DNA of 64,000 nt from Secundilactobacillus collinoides DSM 20515 = JCM 1123 (GCF_001435975.1 NZ_AYYR01000001.1:27766-91765); one strand, 5' to 3'. Shown: positions 45,227 through 53,948, counted from the first letter of the stretch. Notes: generated from the sequence alone by a model not told the origin. Numbers and translations: made by a program.

Positions 45227-46099
45227 ATGGAGTTTAAATGGCAAGTGAAGACGGCGGGGTTATCCGCCAAACGATTTTTGGCACGGCAGGGTGTGAGTCA
45301 CCGGATGTTTACCCAGATCAACCATAGCAATGGCAAAATTCTAGTAAACGGGAAGGTTGTTGCACCGGCAACTAAATTGGCGGTTAACGCTGAATTAACC
45401 CTGATTATGCCAGCTGAACCGGCGGACCCGAACGTTCCCGTTAGCCATGAACCGCTCACTGTCATTTTTGAGGATGAGAATTTCTTGGTGGTGGCCAAAC
45501 CCGCTGGTCTAACCGTGGTACCGGGCCCCAGCAATCGCACTGATACACTGGTGAACCGGGTAAAGGGCCATCTGGTTGACAGCCAAGAAACCAATTTAGT
45601 GCCCCATGTTATCACGAGGCTGGATTGGGACACCAGCGGCCTTGTCCTGTTAGCGAAGCACCGGTTAGCCAATTCGTGGATGAACCAGGCGTTAGCGGAC
45701 CACACACTGGTGAAACGATACTTGGCATTGGTTGGCGGACAGCTGCCAGATGACCACGGCATCATTGACGCACCGCTCAGACGCGCGGACGAGGGGTTTA
45801 ACCAAATCGTTGCTGAAGACGGCAAGCCGGCCAAGACTGAATACTGGGTTCGACAGCGGTTCAGTGGTTACACCCTGGTTGAGGTGCTATTGCACACCGG
45901 CCGCACGCATCAGATTCGTGCTCATTTTCAATCCATTGGTCACCCATTACTGGGGGATGCGCTCTATGGTGGTGATCAGCAGGAGATGACGCGCCAAGCA
46001 CTCCATGCGTTTCAGTTAGGATACGATGATCCGATGACCCATGTACACCAGCAGTTCGCGTTGCCGCTTCCAGAAGATATGCAACGGTTAATAAAATAG
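45227..46099 (+). CDS. RluD-family rRNA pseudouridine synthase
   Basis: A 290-residue enzyme with an N-terminal S4-like RNA-binding domain (about residues 10-60) and the catalytic motif HVITRLDWDTSG with the nucleophile Asp133. Further family blocks are KPAGLTVVPG, TEYWVRQRF and LHTGRTHQIRAHF. It isomerises specific uridines in rRNA; the position cannot be assigned. The open frame begins at 45209 right after the pox stop, but GGAG serves the ATG at 45227. It may be read through from pox since no terminator lies between them. Confidence 0.92.
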   Translation: MEFKWQVKTAGLSAKRFLARQGVSHRMFTQINHSNGKILVNGKVVAPATKLAVNAELTLIMPAEPADPNVPVSHEPLTVIFEDENFLVVAKPAGLTVVPGPSNRTDTLVNRVKGHLVDSQETNLVPHVITRLDWDTSGLVLLAKHRLANSWMNQALADHTLVKRYLALVGGQLPDDHGIIDAPLRRADEGFNQIVAEDGKPAKTEYWVRQRFSGYTLVEVLLHTGRTHQIRAHFQSIGHPLLGDALYGGDQQEMTRQALHAFQLGYDDPMTHVHQQFALPLPEDMQRLIK

Positions 46100-46107
46100 C
46101 CTCATAT

Positions 46108-46167
46108 AAACATGTTAGTGGACCCTACCAATTAATTGATTGGCAGAGCCAACTGACATGTTTTTTG
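46108..46167 (+). terminator. Intrinsic terminator after the pseudouridine synthase
   Basis: AACATGTTAGT / ACTGACATGTT outer stem with an internal CCAATTAATTGATTGG hairpin, then TTTTTT. Confidence 0.85.
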
Positions 46168-46237
46168 TTAGTTCAATGAGTAACAACCACTGAAAATGAG
46201 ACTTTTCTCTCACTTCTAAAAAGAAAGTGCAAAAGGG

Positions 46238-46265
46238 TTGTAATTTAATTTAAATCCGGTATAGT
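46238..46265 (+). promoter_or_regulatory. Promoter of the 63-residue protein
   Basis: TTGTAA, 16 bases, TATAGT, 32 bases before the small gene. Confidence 0.6.
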
Positions 46266-46297
46266 ACGGGTTATAAAAGATAAGGAGTGAATGATAG

Positions 46298-46489
46298 ATG
46301 ACAGGTAATGACGAGTCACAGCAGGCAATTGAAAAGATTTTGAACCAAATGGAGGAAAATCTTTCAGAATTGTCGTGGTTTGACTGTGACTTAAAAGATG
46401 ACCAGTTTAAGGCGCACATGGCAGAGATTCGTAAGTCTTTGCGACTCGCTAAACGGTCATACATTGATCATAAACTGGTGACTGAATAG
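46298..46489 (+). CDS. Small hypothetical protein, 63 residues
   Basis: A short acidic to neutral, probably helical protein (MTGNDESQQAIEKILNQM at its start) without membrane segment or known motif. It is supported by AAGGAG about ten bases before the ATG, by a promoter of its own with near-consensus -35 and -10, and by a terminator downstream at 46620. The heptad-like spacing of Leu/Ile in its first 35 residues would fit a coiled coil. Function unknown. Confidence 0.6.
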   Translation: MTGNDESQQAIEKILNQMEENLSELSWFDCDLKDDQFKAHMAEIRKSLRLAKRSYIDHKLVTE

Positions 46490-46856
46490 TTTGTTGCTTG
46501 GTAATTCTGTTTGTTTCTTGACTATAGAACGCGCGTACTCAAAATGAATGTGGTCGGCTGGCCGATACACATTGTGCCACAATGAAAACGGGACAATAGG
46601 CGATTTTGCTCCCGGAGTATAAAAGACCCCCACAAAAAACCACAAATTGGTTTTTAGTGGGGGCCTTTTATATAGCCGGGAGAAGTTGATTGTTGCCCGT
46701 CTAGACTTGATAATCAATACGCGCAAATTGAACCATTTCAGGATTGTTTAGAGTAAAGGCGACTTTTGCCACAGCCTATTTTCTTTTGCGACAAGAGTGG
46801 TTTAAACTAGGACTAGACTATAAAGCGTAGGTATTCATTAGAAAGAGGGGAATCCA
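46490..46856. other. Intergenic region with terminator
   Basis: About 365 bases. Apart from the hairpin at 46620-46672 nothing is recognised; the last 60 bases should hold the promoter of the DUF1003 gene. Confidence 0.4.
46620..46672. terminator. Strong bidirectional terminator
   Basis: AAAAGACCCCCAC / GTGGGGGCCTTTT stem with an A/T-rich inner part. A near-identical hairpin is used at 56066-56112. Confidence 0.85.
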
Positions 46857-47609
46857 ATGAGTGATGAGCGAATGACGGCCAATTGTCTGGTCGATGGCGA
46901 TACATTTTTCCTTGATGAGGGGATGTATTTATCTGAATTGTCGACCACCATGCGCAACCGGGTCAAAAATGATTATCCAAAAGCGAAGGTGACCGACTTT
47001 ATTTGTAATCGGCACTTGTTAAAGTACCGTTTGGCCAACGTTGATGCAATGATCAATGCTGACTTGAAACAGAGCCAAAAAATCAACCGAAAATTGACCC
47101 GAGCACTGCAAAGTGATGATTATGAAATTACTGATGTGAATGAATCACTGTCAAACAGTCTGACAACGGGTCAGAAAGTATCGGACGCCGTCGCTCATTT
47201 CGGCGGGAGCTGGGGCTTTATTTTCATTTTTGCGATGGTCCTGCTGACATGGATGCTCGTTAACGGGCTTCAAGTTTTGGGGATTCACTTTGACCCGTAC
47301 CCGTACATTCTGTTAAATCTATGTTTGAGCTGTATTTCGGCGTTGCAAGCCCCCATCATCATGATGAGCCAGAACCGCTCGGCCGACCGGGACCGGATGG
47401 ACGCTGAAAACGACTACCACGTTAATCAGAAATCGGAGCATGAGCTGCGGATCCTGCACGCCAAGCTGGATCATCTAACACAAAATCAAATTCCGCACAC
47501 GCTTGAAATTGAACGGATGCAGATCGAAATCCTAGGAGAAATTCGTGGCGAACTAAATGAGTTGCGTGACAGGCAGGAAAAAATGGCTGAACGTGGCAGT
47601 GAAAAATAG
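46857..47609 (+). CDS. DUF1003 family membrane protein
   Basis: A 250-residue protein: N-terminal cytosolic part with two Cys (Cys10, Cys50), two membrane helices at about 118-138 and 142-165, and a charged C-terminal coiled coil (190-250). The segment FDPYPYILLNLCLSCISALQAPIIMMSQNRSADRDR is the hallmark of DUF1003 (quoted here as landmark FDPYPYILLNL and MMSQNR). The family is widespread, and its function is not established; a role in ion or acid tolerance has been proposed for some members, from memory. GAGGGG lies before the ATG. Confidence 0.85.
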   Translation: MSDERMTANCLVDGDTFFLDEGMYLSELSTTMRNRVKNDYPKAKVTDFICNRHLLKYRLANVDAMINADLKQSQKINRKLTRALQSDDYEITDVNESLSNSLTTGQKVSDAVAHFGGSWGFIFIFAMVLLTWMLVNGLQVLGIHFDPYPYILLNLCLSCISALQAPIIMMSQNRSADRDRMDAENDYHVNQKSEHELRILHAKLDHLTQNQIPHTLEIERMQIEILGEIRGELNELRDRQEKMAERGSEK

Positions 47610-47849
47610 CCAGTAGGACGGTGGACTTTTAAGTCCGGGTGGTTTGCCATTGCATTTTGTGCGGAGGCACGGTGCGAAACGTTTGTGGTGAACTCATTGA
47701 ATTGACGATGTGTTGTTTTCGAGTGCGTTACTGGCGGGCGCATACATCTGTGACAAAACTGTGAACGATAGACATTTTTCGGCGCATTTTCCGAACCGAA
47801 TATGAACAGGGCGCTTTTCCGTCTTAATTTAACTGATTGACCATCGTTT

Positions 47850-47878
47850 TTGACAAGCTGTCAGATTTCCGGTATCCT
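47850..47878 (+). promoter_or_regulatory. Promoter of the GNAT gene at 47907
   Basis: TTGACA, 17 bases, TATCCT. The position confirms that the longer open frame from 47850 is not the real start. Confidence 0.7.
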
Positions 47879-47906
47879 CTTACATAACCATGAATGGAGG
47901 ATTATT

Positions 47907-48491
47907 GTGATAATCATACGTGAGGCGCAGCCCGCTGATGCAGGTCAGATAGCGCCCTTAATTAATTTGATTTTTGATGAGATGCAGTTAGAAGAGTTGG
48001 ACGACGTTCCCGAACCTGACTTAGAGAAGGTCATCACGATGGCGTACCGGACAAGAAGTTATTTGTCCAGTGACGCAACCACCGTGGTGGCCGAGGCCAA
48101 TGGTCAAGTTGTGGGCGTCGCGTTCGGGTATCCCGGAGAAAATGAAGCGCGCGTCGACGAGGTGTTGAAACGCCTCTCAAATAAATCAGCGGCGTTTAAG
48201 CATCCCTTTGAGGCTGAATCTGAAACGGATGGCGATGAATGGTATCTGGATTCTATTGCTGTTTCACCACTGTTTCAGGGCCACGGGGTCGGCAGCCAGC
48301 TATTGAAGGCGCTGCCTGCTTACGCTAACCGTGATGGTGAGTCTGTCATGGGACTTATTGTCGACTTCGATAACCCAGGTGCGATGAAGCTATACGAGCG
48401 CGCGGGTTTCGAAGTTGTTGGTCGCCGAGTAATCGGTGATCATCAGTACTACCACATGCAAAGAGGCATCAAAACGCCTTTGTTTGCATAA
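47907..48491 (+). CDS. GNAT family N-acetyltransferase
   Basis: A 194-residue acetyltransferase. The acetyl-CoA pyrophosphate loop is GHGVGS in LDSIAVSPLFQGHGVGSQLL, and the C-terminal NPGAMKLYERAGFEVVG strand-helix is complete. The substrate is unknown. The start is a GTG six bases after GGAGGA; it begins with VIIIREAQPADAG, the usual first strand of GNAT enzymes. The longer frame would include the promoter and is rejected. Single gene with its own terminator. Confidence 0.88.
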   Translation: MIIIREAQPADAGQIAPLINLIFDEMQLEELDDVPEPDLEKVITMAYRTRSYLSSDATTVVAEANGQVVGVAFGYPGENEARVDEVLKRLSNKSAAFKHPFEAESETDGDEWYLDSIAVSPLFQGHGVGSQLLKALPAYANRDGESVMGLIVDFDNPGAMKLYERAGFEVVGRRVIGDHQYYHMQRGIKTPLFA

Positions 48492-48505
48492 TTAATATTG
48501 CTAAA

Positions 48506-48540
48506 ACAACGCCCAGCCGCAATTGTGCCCGGGCGTTTTT
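48506..48540 (+). terminator. Intrinsic terminator of the GNAT gene
   Basis: AACGCCC / GGGCGTT stem followed by TTT. Confidence 0.75.
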
Positions 48541-48592
48541 AAGTTGCTTGCGCTACCGTGGCGCATTAAATCAATCGTGGCTTGAAATATTG

Positions 48593-48621
48593 TTGCAATT
48601 GCCAAATAAACGTGTTATTCT
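48593..48621 (+). promoter_or_regulatory. Promoter of marR-paiA
   Basis: TTGCAA, 17 bases, TATTCT. TTGCAATTGCCAAATAA overlaps it and contains the small palindrome TTGCAATTGCCAA, a possible MarR site. Confidence 0.6.
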
Positions 48622-48661
48622 CAATTATGCTGTATTTGCATCAAAAGAGGAGTGATGTGAG

Positions 48662-49114
48662 ATGACGGATATTTTACGTGAGATTGGCATGATTTCCCGC
48701 GCGTTAGATTCGATTGCCAATATTGAGTTTAAACCCTATGACCTGACAAAGGGGCAGTTTCTATACTTGGTTCGAGTCTGTGAACAACCCGGAATCATTC
48801 AAGAGCGGTTGGGCGAGCTGATCAAGGTTGATCGGTCCACAGTGATTCGGGCGGTGCAAAAACTGCAACGTAATGGCCTAGTTGAAAAACGTCCTGATCA
48901 AGAAAACAAGAAGATTCGCCGTTTATATCCAACTGAAAAGGGGCGGCAACTCTATCCATTGCTCAAACGGGAAGATGACTTTTCTAACCAGCGGGCGTTA
49001 CAGGGATTTTCGACCACGGAACGCCACCGGTTGGCGGTTATGTTGCAGAGAATGGCAACAAATGTGAACGATGACTGGCACAGCGTCAAAAAGGGGCACC
49101 AGCGTGACTACTAA
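48662..49114 (+). CDS. MarR family transcriptional regulator, partner of paiA
   Basis: A 150-residue regulator with the winged helix GIIQERLGELIKVDRSTVIRAVQKLQRNGLVEKRPD and wing RRLYPTEKGRQLYPLL. GAGGAG precedes the ATG. The downstream acetyltransferase gene starts 22 bases after its stop, so the two form an operon; the regulator probably controls itself and paiA in response to an unknown ligand. Confidence 0.9.
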   Translation: MTDILREIGMISRALDSIANIEFKPYDLTKGQFLYLVRVCEQPGIIQERLGELIKVDRSTVIRAVQKLQRNGLVEKRPDQENKKIRRLYPTEKGRQLYPLLKREDDFSNQRALQGFSTTERHRLAVMLQRMATNVNDDWHSVKKGHQRDY

Positions 49115-49135
49115 CAGAAAAAAGGGGCACAAATA

Positions 49136-49660
49136 ATGACAACAACTTTAACACCAATTACTATCAATGAGCTGTCTCAGCTGCAAGCCTTGAGTATTGA
49201 GACCTACACCAACACGTTTGGAGCAGCGAACACACCGGAAATTTTGCAAGCTTATCTGGACGAGGCGTATAACACAAAACAACTCACTGTGGAATTAACC
49301 GATCCTGATTCGACCTTTTATTTTTTGATTCAGGATGGGCAGTTGGCCGGGTACCTTAAACTAAACGTGAATGACGGTCAATCCGAGCCGATGGGACCAG
49401 ATTATTTGGAGGTTGAGCGTATTTATTTGAAGCCGAGCTTCCAACACCTTGGTTTGGGGAAAACGATGATTACTTTTGCTGAAAAACAAGCTATCCAAGC
49501 GCATAAATCCAAAGTATGGTTGGGTGTTTGGGAGCACAATGAAAATGCCAAGGCTTTCTATCACCGGCTTGGATTTGAGAAAGTCGGCGCGCATACCTTT
49601 TACATGGGTGATGATCCGCAGACGGACTTTATGATGAGTAAGGCATTAACCGAAGACTAA
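49136..49660 (+). CDS. paiA: PaiA-like spermidine/spermine N-acetyltransferase
   Basis: A 174-residue GNAT enzyme. It aligns from end to end with B. subtilis PaiA as remembered: LSIETYTNTFGAANTPE near the start, NDGQSEPMG, VERIYLKPSFQHLGLGK with the acetyl-CoA loop, WLGVWEHNENAKAFY and GAHTFYMGDDPQTD at the end. PaiA acetylates polyamines, which reduces their toxicity and stress effects. In Bacillus it lies with the regulator PaiB; here a MarR gene takes that position. Confidence 0.85.
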   Translation: MTTTLTPITINELSQLQALSIETYTNTFGAANTPEILQAYLDEAYNTKQLTVELTDPDSTFYFLIQDGQLAGYLKLNVNDGQSEPMGPDYLEVERIYLKPSFQHLGLGKTMITFAEKQAIQAHKSKVWLGVWEHNENAKAFYHRLGFEKVGAHTFYMGDDPQTDFMMSKALTED

Positions 49661-49690
49661 AAAGCCCAGCTAACGGTTTGTTAGCTGGAC
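49659..49690 (-). terminator. Terminator of pyrD
   Basis: CCAGCTAAC / GTTAGCTGG stem with a short loop; on the minus strand it ends in GGGCTTTTT. On the plus strand it has no T run, so it mainly serves pyrD. Confidence 0.75.
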
Positions 49691-49708
49691 GTGGTCAAAT
49701 CCAATTAT

Positions 49709-50653
49709 TTAATCATCAAATGTTTTAAGCTTGCCCTTAAAGTCAGCAATACTTTGGTAGCCCTTGGCGTCCATGATGGCGCTCAGTTCTTTCGACAGCC
49801 GCTTGAAGATGCGCGTGCCTTCAAAACCAAACTGAGTCCCAACTTGAACCATGGAAGCGCCACAGAGAATATGTTCAAAGACGTCAGTCCCGTTCATGAC
49901 ACCACCAGTACCGATGATGGCAATCTCTGGTTTCAGCCGTAAGCTCAACCCCCGGACGTTAGCTAGAGCAGTTGGCTTGATGAACGTCCCACCGATGCCG
50001 CCAAAGCCGCCCTTTGGCTTAATGGCAACGCGTTCGGCATTTGGATCAATGACCAGCCCGTTACCGACACTGTTGATCGAGTTAACGAAGGTCAGGGGGA
50101 ATTCATTTAAAATTTTGGCGATTTGGTCAAAGTGCACGAGGTCAAAGTAAGGTGGTAATTTAACCCCAAGTGGCTTGTCGTAAAAATCAAAGACTTGAAC
50201 TAAAATCTCGTGAACCCGGTCAAAGTCATATCCAACTTGTGGTTTGCCGGGCACATTCGGACAGGAAAGGTTCAGTTCAACGAACCCGTTGAATTCTGAA
50301 TCTTCAACCTTGTGCAACATAGTTAAGTTATCTTCAAGTGTCGTGCCCGCAACGGACAGGAGGTTGGTCTTATCAGGTCGCTTTGCTTGATCCTGTAAGA
50401 CGAAGTTCAAGTAGTAATCTAGGCCGTGGTTTGGTAAGCCCATAGAGTTAATACAGCCGCCGGGCAGACTCTTCATCCGTGGTTCAGGGTTTCCTTCGCG
50501 CACGTTTGGCGTTGCGCTTTTCGTCACGTAAGCACCAGCAGGTGACGCAATAATTTGGTTCAAATCATTGTCGTCGGCACAACGCACACCCGCGGCGTTC
50601 ATCATGCAGTTACTAAAGGTTCTACCAGCAATCGTTGTTGATAAATCTGTCAT
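49709..50653 (-). CDS. pyrD: Dihydroorotate dehydrogenase class 1A (fumarate type)
   Basis: A 314-residue flavoenzyme oxidising dihydroorotate to orotate in pyrimidine synthesis. The catalytic base is a cysteine, in ELNLSCPNVPGKPQ near residue 130, which marks class 1 enzymes; the absence of an electron-transfer partner gene (pyrK) and the NAAGVRC start fit the fumarate-using, soluble class 1A of lactococci and lactobacilli. Further blocks are SINSVGNGLVID and GGVMNGTDVFEHILCGA. The ATG at 50653 is used; a TTG at 50656 is equally placed for the GGGAG. It stands alone, apart from any pyr operon. Confidence 0.93.
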   Translation of the reverse strand: MTDLSTTIAGRTFSNCMMNAAGVRCADDNDLNQIIASPAGAYVTKSATPNVREGNPEPRMKSLPGGCINSMGLPNHGLDYYLNFVLQDQAKRPDKTNLLSVAGTTLEDNLTMLHKVEDSEFNGFVELNLSCPNVPGKPQVGYDFDRVHEILVQVFDFYDKPLGVKLPPYFDLVHFDQIAKILNEFPLTFVNSINSVGNGLVIDPNAERVAIKPKGGFGGIGGTFIKPTALANVRGLSLRLKPEIAIIGTGGVMNGTDVFEHILCGASMVQVGTQFGFEGTRIFKRLSKELSAIMDAKGYQSIADFKGKLKTFDD

Positions 50654-50703
50654 CAAAAGTCAGCTCCCAGTCTGAATTTATTTTGGTTATTTAGTTCCTT
50701 GCT

Positions 50704-50732
50704 ACTGTAACCGGAAAACGGCATTTCGTCAA
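50704..50732 (-). promoter_or_regulatory. Promoter of pyrD
   Basis: On the minus strand TTGACG, 17 bases, TACAGT. The leader is only about 45 bases and holds no PyrR-binding element. Confidence 0.6.
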
Positions 50733-50844
50733 CTAGAAGTTTGTCCAGTAGTGCGCAAGCATTCGGTAAAAGGCCCAACAAGTCGTGACCAGACTGGGAT
50801 TTGCTGGTAAACTAAAATAAAGATTCAATTCGGAGGTGAGTCAC

Positions 50845-51252
50845 TTGGACCACAAACGACCCTATTTACAATTAGGCGACCCGCGTTTAGCAAACATGAT
50901 GCTTTACTTAACAACGCCAGTCACCCTGCAAAATCACGTTGATTACCACTTCCTCGGTTCGGAACTCAAACAGATTCGGCCGGGTTTTTGGACGATGCCA
51001 GCGTATTTGAACGATTACGATACCATGAGTCTGTTTTTCTTGTTCACGGCGGATGACAACGGCGAAATGGCTGTGATGATGGCTTCTGGCGAGTGGCAGG
51101 ATGGACATTTGGGGATGTCGGCCCCGATGAAAACGGGCGCCGGGTTAAATAAGCTGTACCACCATCGCCGCAAAAATGCGGTCAAAGCGTTTAATTATTT
51201 GTTAGCGCTGACCATGAACGGTAAGGCGGAATGGCGGCAATTGCCGGATTAA
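50845..51252 (+). CDS. Conserved hypothetical protein, 135 residues
   Basis: A soluble protein without a recognised domain, rich in His, Tyr and Met (for example LYHHRRKNAVKAFNYLLAL near the end). The frame is open from 50836, but GGAGGTG at 50832-50838 overlaps that codon and places the start at the TTG at 50845. It ends 10 bases before the MFS exporter gene, whose AGGAGG overlaps the intervening bases, so the two are an operon and may work together. No function is assigned. Confidence 0.65.
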   Translation: MDHKRPYLQLGDPRLANMMLYLTTPVTLQNHVDYHFLGSELKQIRPGFWTMPAYLNDYDTMSLFFLFTADDNGEMAVMMASGEWQDGHLGMSAPMKTGAGLNKLYHHRRKNAVKAFNYLLALTMNGKAEWRQLPD

Positions 51253-51262
51253 GGAGGGGCCG

Positions 51263-52459
51263 ATGCGTTCAAAAACTTTTAATTGGCCGCTTTTTTTATC
51301 ACCCTTCATTTCTCGGGTGGGGGATTCACTCTACTTGTTTGGACTGAATTGGTTTGTCGTCAAAGCAAGCGGCAGCACGGCGTTGCTTGGTATCGTTCAG
51401 GCGGTCGGCGGGCTCACACTGTTATGCGGCGACTTGTTTTGCGGTGTCCTGATCGATAACTATAATCGTAAACGCATTTTAGTGGTCTCAGAATTTATTT
51501 GTCTGCTGGCTTGCTTTAGTTTTGCGATGATCATTGACCCGGAGAACCCGGCTGCCTGGCAATTGATTGGGCTGACCGTTATGCTGGATGTCGGCGTGGC
51601 GTTCAGTTTTCCGGCGGCGAAGGCCATCGTGCCGGAAATATTAGCTTCCAGTGCGTTGCAACGATTTAACGCGTTTTCGAATACCTCGCTGAATTTGGCG
51701 GATATCGTGACCCCGTTGTTGGGTGGTCTGTTGCTGACCCTGAAGTGGATCGACTTTCGAACGTTTTTGTTGATAAACGGCATGTCCTTCACCCTGTCAT
51801 TTTTGTTGTTAGTCGGCTTGCGGTACCATGCACCAGCAAAGCGTCAAACGCACCTCGGCTTCAAGGCTAGTCTGATGTCTGGCTTTAAATACGTTGGGGC
51901 ACACCAAACACTAGTGGAAAATGTTTTTTTGAGCGGTTTTGCTAACGTGTTGTTCGCGGCAGTTCGCCTGGTGCTGCCCTTTGTGGTCAACCACTTTTAC
52001 CAAGCGGATCCGCAAAAATACAGTTTCTTACTGACCGGTTTGGCGCTGGGTGGCATACTGGGCGGATTGCGCTTGACACTGGTAAAGCGCCCGACAAGAC
52101 GTAACGACAACTACCGGGACCTCGTACTAGCAGCTGTCGGGCTTGTGGTTGCCGGACTGGTTCGCCAGTACTGGGTGTTATTGCTGTTCGCGTTCGTGTA
52201 CGGGTTCGCAATGGCGTCCTTCAATATCCGGGCGTTTACCATGACACAGGATGCCACAGAAAATGAGTATTTGGGACGGATCTTCGGCATTTGGTTTATC
52301 GCGCTGGATGGTTTTCAACCGCTGGGGTCGTTTGTTTTTGGCTTTTTAACGGACACCACGCAAAACGCCACGTTCTTAGTGATCGGTGTTGTCTTACTCA
52401 TTGGCCTATTGCTGATAAGACTGGGTATCAACCATGTCTTGCCATCGACACGTGATTGA
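51263..52459 (+). CDS. MFS transporter (MFS_3, Mef/EntS-like)
   Basis: A 398-residue major facilitator protein with 12 helices. GDSLYLFGLNWFVVKASGS in TM1 and DLFCGVLIDNYNRKRIL after TM2 are typical of the MFS_3 group with macrolide and siderophore exporters. The loop after TM6 is basic (KRPTRRNDNYRD appears later, between TM8 and TM9). The substrate is unknown. AAGGAGG precedes the ATG. Confidence 0.88.
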   Translation: MRSKTFNWPLFLSPFISRVGDSLYLFGLNWFVVKASGSTALLGIVQAVGGLTLLCGDLFCGVLIDNYNRKRILVVSEFICLLACFSFAMIIDPENPAAWQLIGLTVMLDVGVAFSFPAAKAIVPEILASSALQRFNAFSNTSLNLADIVTPLLGGLLLTLKWIDFRTFLLINGMSFTLSFLLLVGLRYHAPAKRQTHLGFKASLMSGFKYVGAHQTLVENVFLSGFANVLFAAVRLVLPFVVNHFYQADPQKYSFLLTGLALGGILGGLRLTLVKRPTRRNDNYRDLVLAAVGLVVAGLVRQYWVLLLFAFVYGFAMASFNIRAFTMTQDATENEYLGRIFGIWFIALDGFQPLGSFVFGFLTDTTQNATFLVIGVVLLIGLLLIRLGINHVLPSTRD

Positions 52460-52484
52460 CAATGGGCACACAGCCCGTTATAAT
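52456..52484 (+). promoter_or_regulatory. Promoter of pyrP-codB
   Basis: TTGACA, 17 bases, TATAAT: full consensus. It overlaps the end of the MFS gene, so it is independent of the upstream operon. Confidence 0.85.
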
Positions 52485-52497
52485 TTGAATAAATTAA

Positions 52498-52600
52498 ACC
52501 TTTTAACTTGGTCCCGTGAGGCTGAGAAGGGGCCGTTCGTACAAAAAGAAACACATGGAAACGACACCTCTATACCTGCGGGTATGGGGGTGTCGTTTCG
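52498..52600 (+). promoter_or_regulatory. PyrR-binding leader of pyrP-codB
   Basis: Just after the predicted transcription start the RNA has TCCCGTGAGGCTGAGAAGG (about 52512-52530), which is the conserved PyrR binding loop, flanked by CCTTTTAA to close the stem. A strong hairpin follows at 52558-52599 (GAAACGACACC / GGTGTCGTTTC). This is the layout of PyrR attenuation, where UMP-bound PyrR favours termination. The T run after the hairpin is weak, so the exact switch is open. Confidence 0.8.
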
Positions 52601-52651
52601 TGTATTGGTATCCTCGACCAAGTAAGGGATGAGGGAAAGGACGTTTGTGTT

Positions 52652-53935
52652 ATGCCAAAGGACCAGGAAAAACGGTACCGTAATCCAGATGCAGTGTTGG
52701 ACATCTGGGAACGGCCATCGTTTGGACAGTGGATCGGGTTATCAATTCAGCACTTATTTTCAATGTTTGGCTCCACTGTCCTGGTGCCAATTTTAGTTGG
52801 GTTAAACCCAGGAATCGCGCTTTTTAGTTCCGGTGTCGGCACCCTGATGTACATTTTGATCACTAAGGGGAAGATTCCGGCTTACATGGGGTCGAGTTTT
52901 TCGTTTATCGTGGTCATGCAAAGCCTGATGAAGGCTGCCGGCTATCCTTCGATTGCGCAAGGGACGCTGGCAGTTGGGGTGGTTTACCTCATTGTCAGCA
53001 TTATTGTTGGCCTCATTGGGTCTGACTGGATCGACAAGGCGTTGCCACCGATCGTTGTTGGCCCAATCATCATGGTCATTGGACTGTCACTAGCCAGTAC
53101 GGCTGCTTCTGACGCCACACTAGTGAATGGCAAATACAGTTTGACTTCGTTTGGAATTGCGATTGCCACTTTACTGATCACCATCTTTTTCAACATGTTT
53201 TTAAAGGGCTTCTTGGGCCTGATCCCCATTCTGCTGGGAATCGTCTGCGGTTACATTATTGCCGTCTTCGCGGGGGTCGTTGATTTTGGCCCCGTTTTAC
53301 GGGCAGCCTGGTTTCAAATGCCGGCCTTTCAGATTCCTGGTGTTACGTACCAGCTGACCTGGCACTTGGATGCGATTTTGAGCATGGCGCCGATTGCCTT
53401 TGTCACAATGACTGAACACATGGGCCACATCATGGTACTCAATAAGTTGACCCACCGGAACTTCTTTAAGGATCCGGGCCTGAACCACACGCTTGCTGGT
53501 GACGGGACTGCTTCAATCATTGCCAGTCTGGTTGGTGGTCCGCCAATTACCAGTTATGGTGAAAACATTGGTGTTCTGGCCATCACCCGGGTGCATTCCG
53601 TTTACATGCTGGGCGGCGCCGCCTTCTTCGCCGTCGTCTTCTCTTTCATTGGGAAACTGAGTGCGCTGATTGAAAGTATTCCCTCACCGGTTATCGGTGG
53701 GGTCAGCTTCCTGTTGTTCGGGGTCATTGCCTCAAGCGGGATGCGGGTCTTAGTTGATAACCACGTTGATTTTAATGAAAAACGTAATTTAATGATTGCG
53801 GCGACCATCTTAGTCATCGGGATCGGGAACGCCAGCCTGAAGATTTTTGGGTTGACCTTCTCAGGTTTGTCAGTGGTCACCGTTCTTGGTATTGCGATGA
53901 ATTTAATTCTGCCGCGTCACGCGTTAAACGAATAG
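52652..53935 (+). CDS. pyrP: Uracil permease (NCS2 family)
   Basis: A 427-residue uracil:proton symporter with about 14 helices. Family blocks: QHLFSMFGSTVLVPILVGLNPGIALFSSGVGTL early, APIAFVTMTEHMGHIMVLNKLT in the centre with the substrate-binding Glu, and NIGVLAITRVHS with the second substrate region. The PyrR leader in front supports a pyrimidine substrate over xanthine. It is followed 13 bases later by a cytosine-type permease, so both uptake genes are controlled by pyrimidine supply. Confidence 0.93.
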   Translation: MPKDQEKRYRNPDAVLDIWERPSFGQWIGLSIQHLFSMFGSTVLVPILVGLNPGIALFSSGVGTLMYILITKGKIPAYMGSSFSFIVVMQSLMKAAGYPSIAQGTLAVGVVYLIVSIIVGLIGSDWIDKALPPIVVGPIIMVIGLSLASTAASDATLVNGKYSLTSFGIAIATLLITIFFNMFLKGFLGLIPILLGIVCGYIIAVFAGVVDFGPVLRAAWFQMPAFQIPGVTYQLTWHLDAILSMAPIAFVTMTEHMGHIMVLNKLTHRNFFKDPGLNHTLAGDGTASIIASLVGGPPITSYGENIGVLAITRVHSVYMLGGAAFFAVVFSFIGKLSALIESIPSPVIGGVSFLLFGVIASSGMRVLVDNHVDFNEKRNLMIAATILVIGIGNASLKIFGLTFSGLSVVTVLGIAMNLILPRHALNE

Positions 53936-53948
53936 GAGGGCCTCACTT

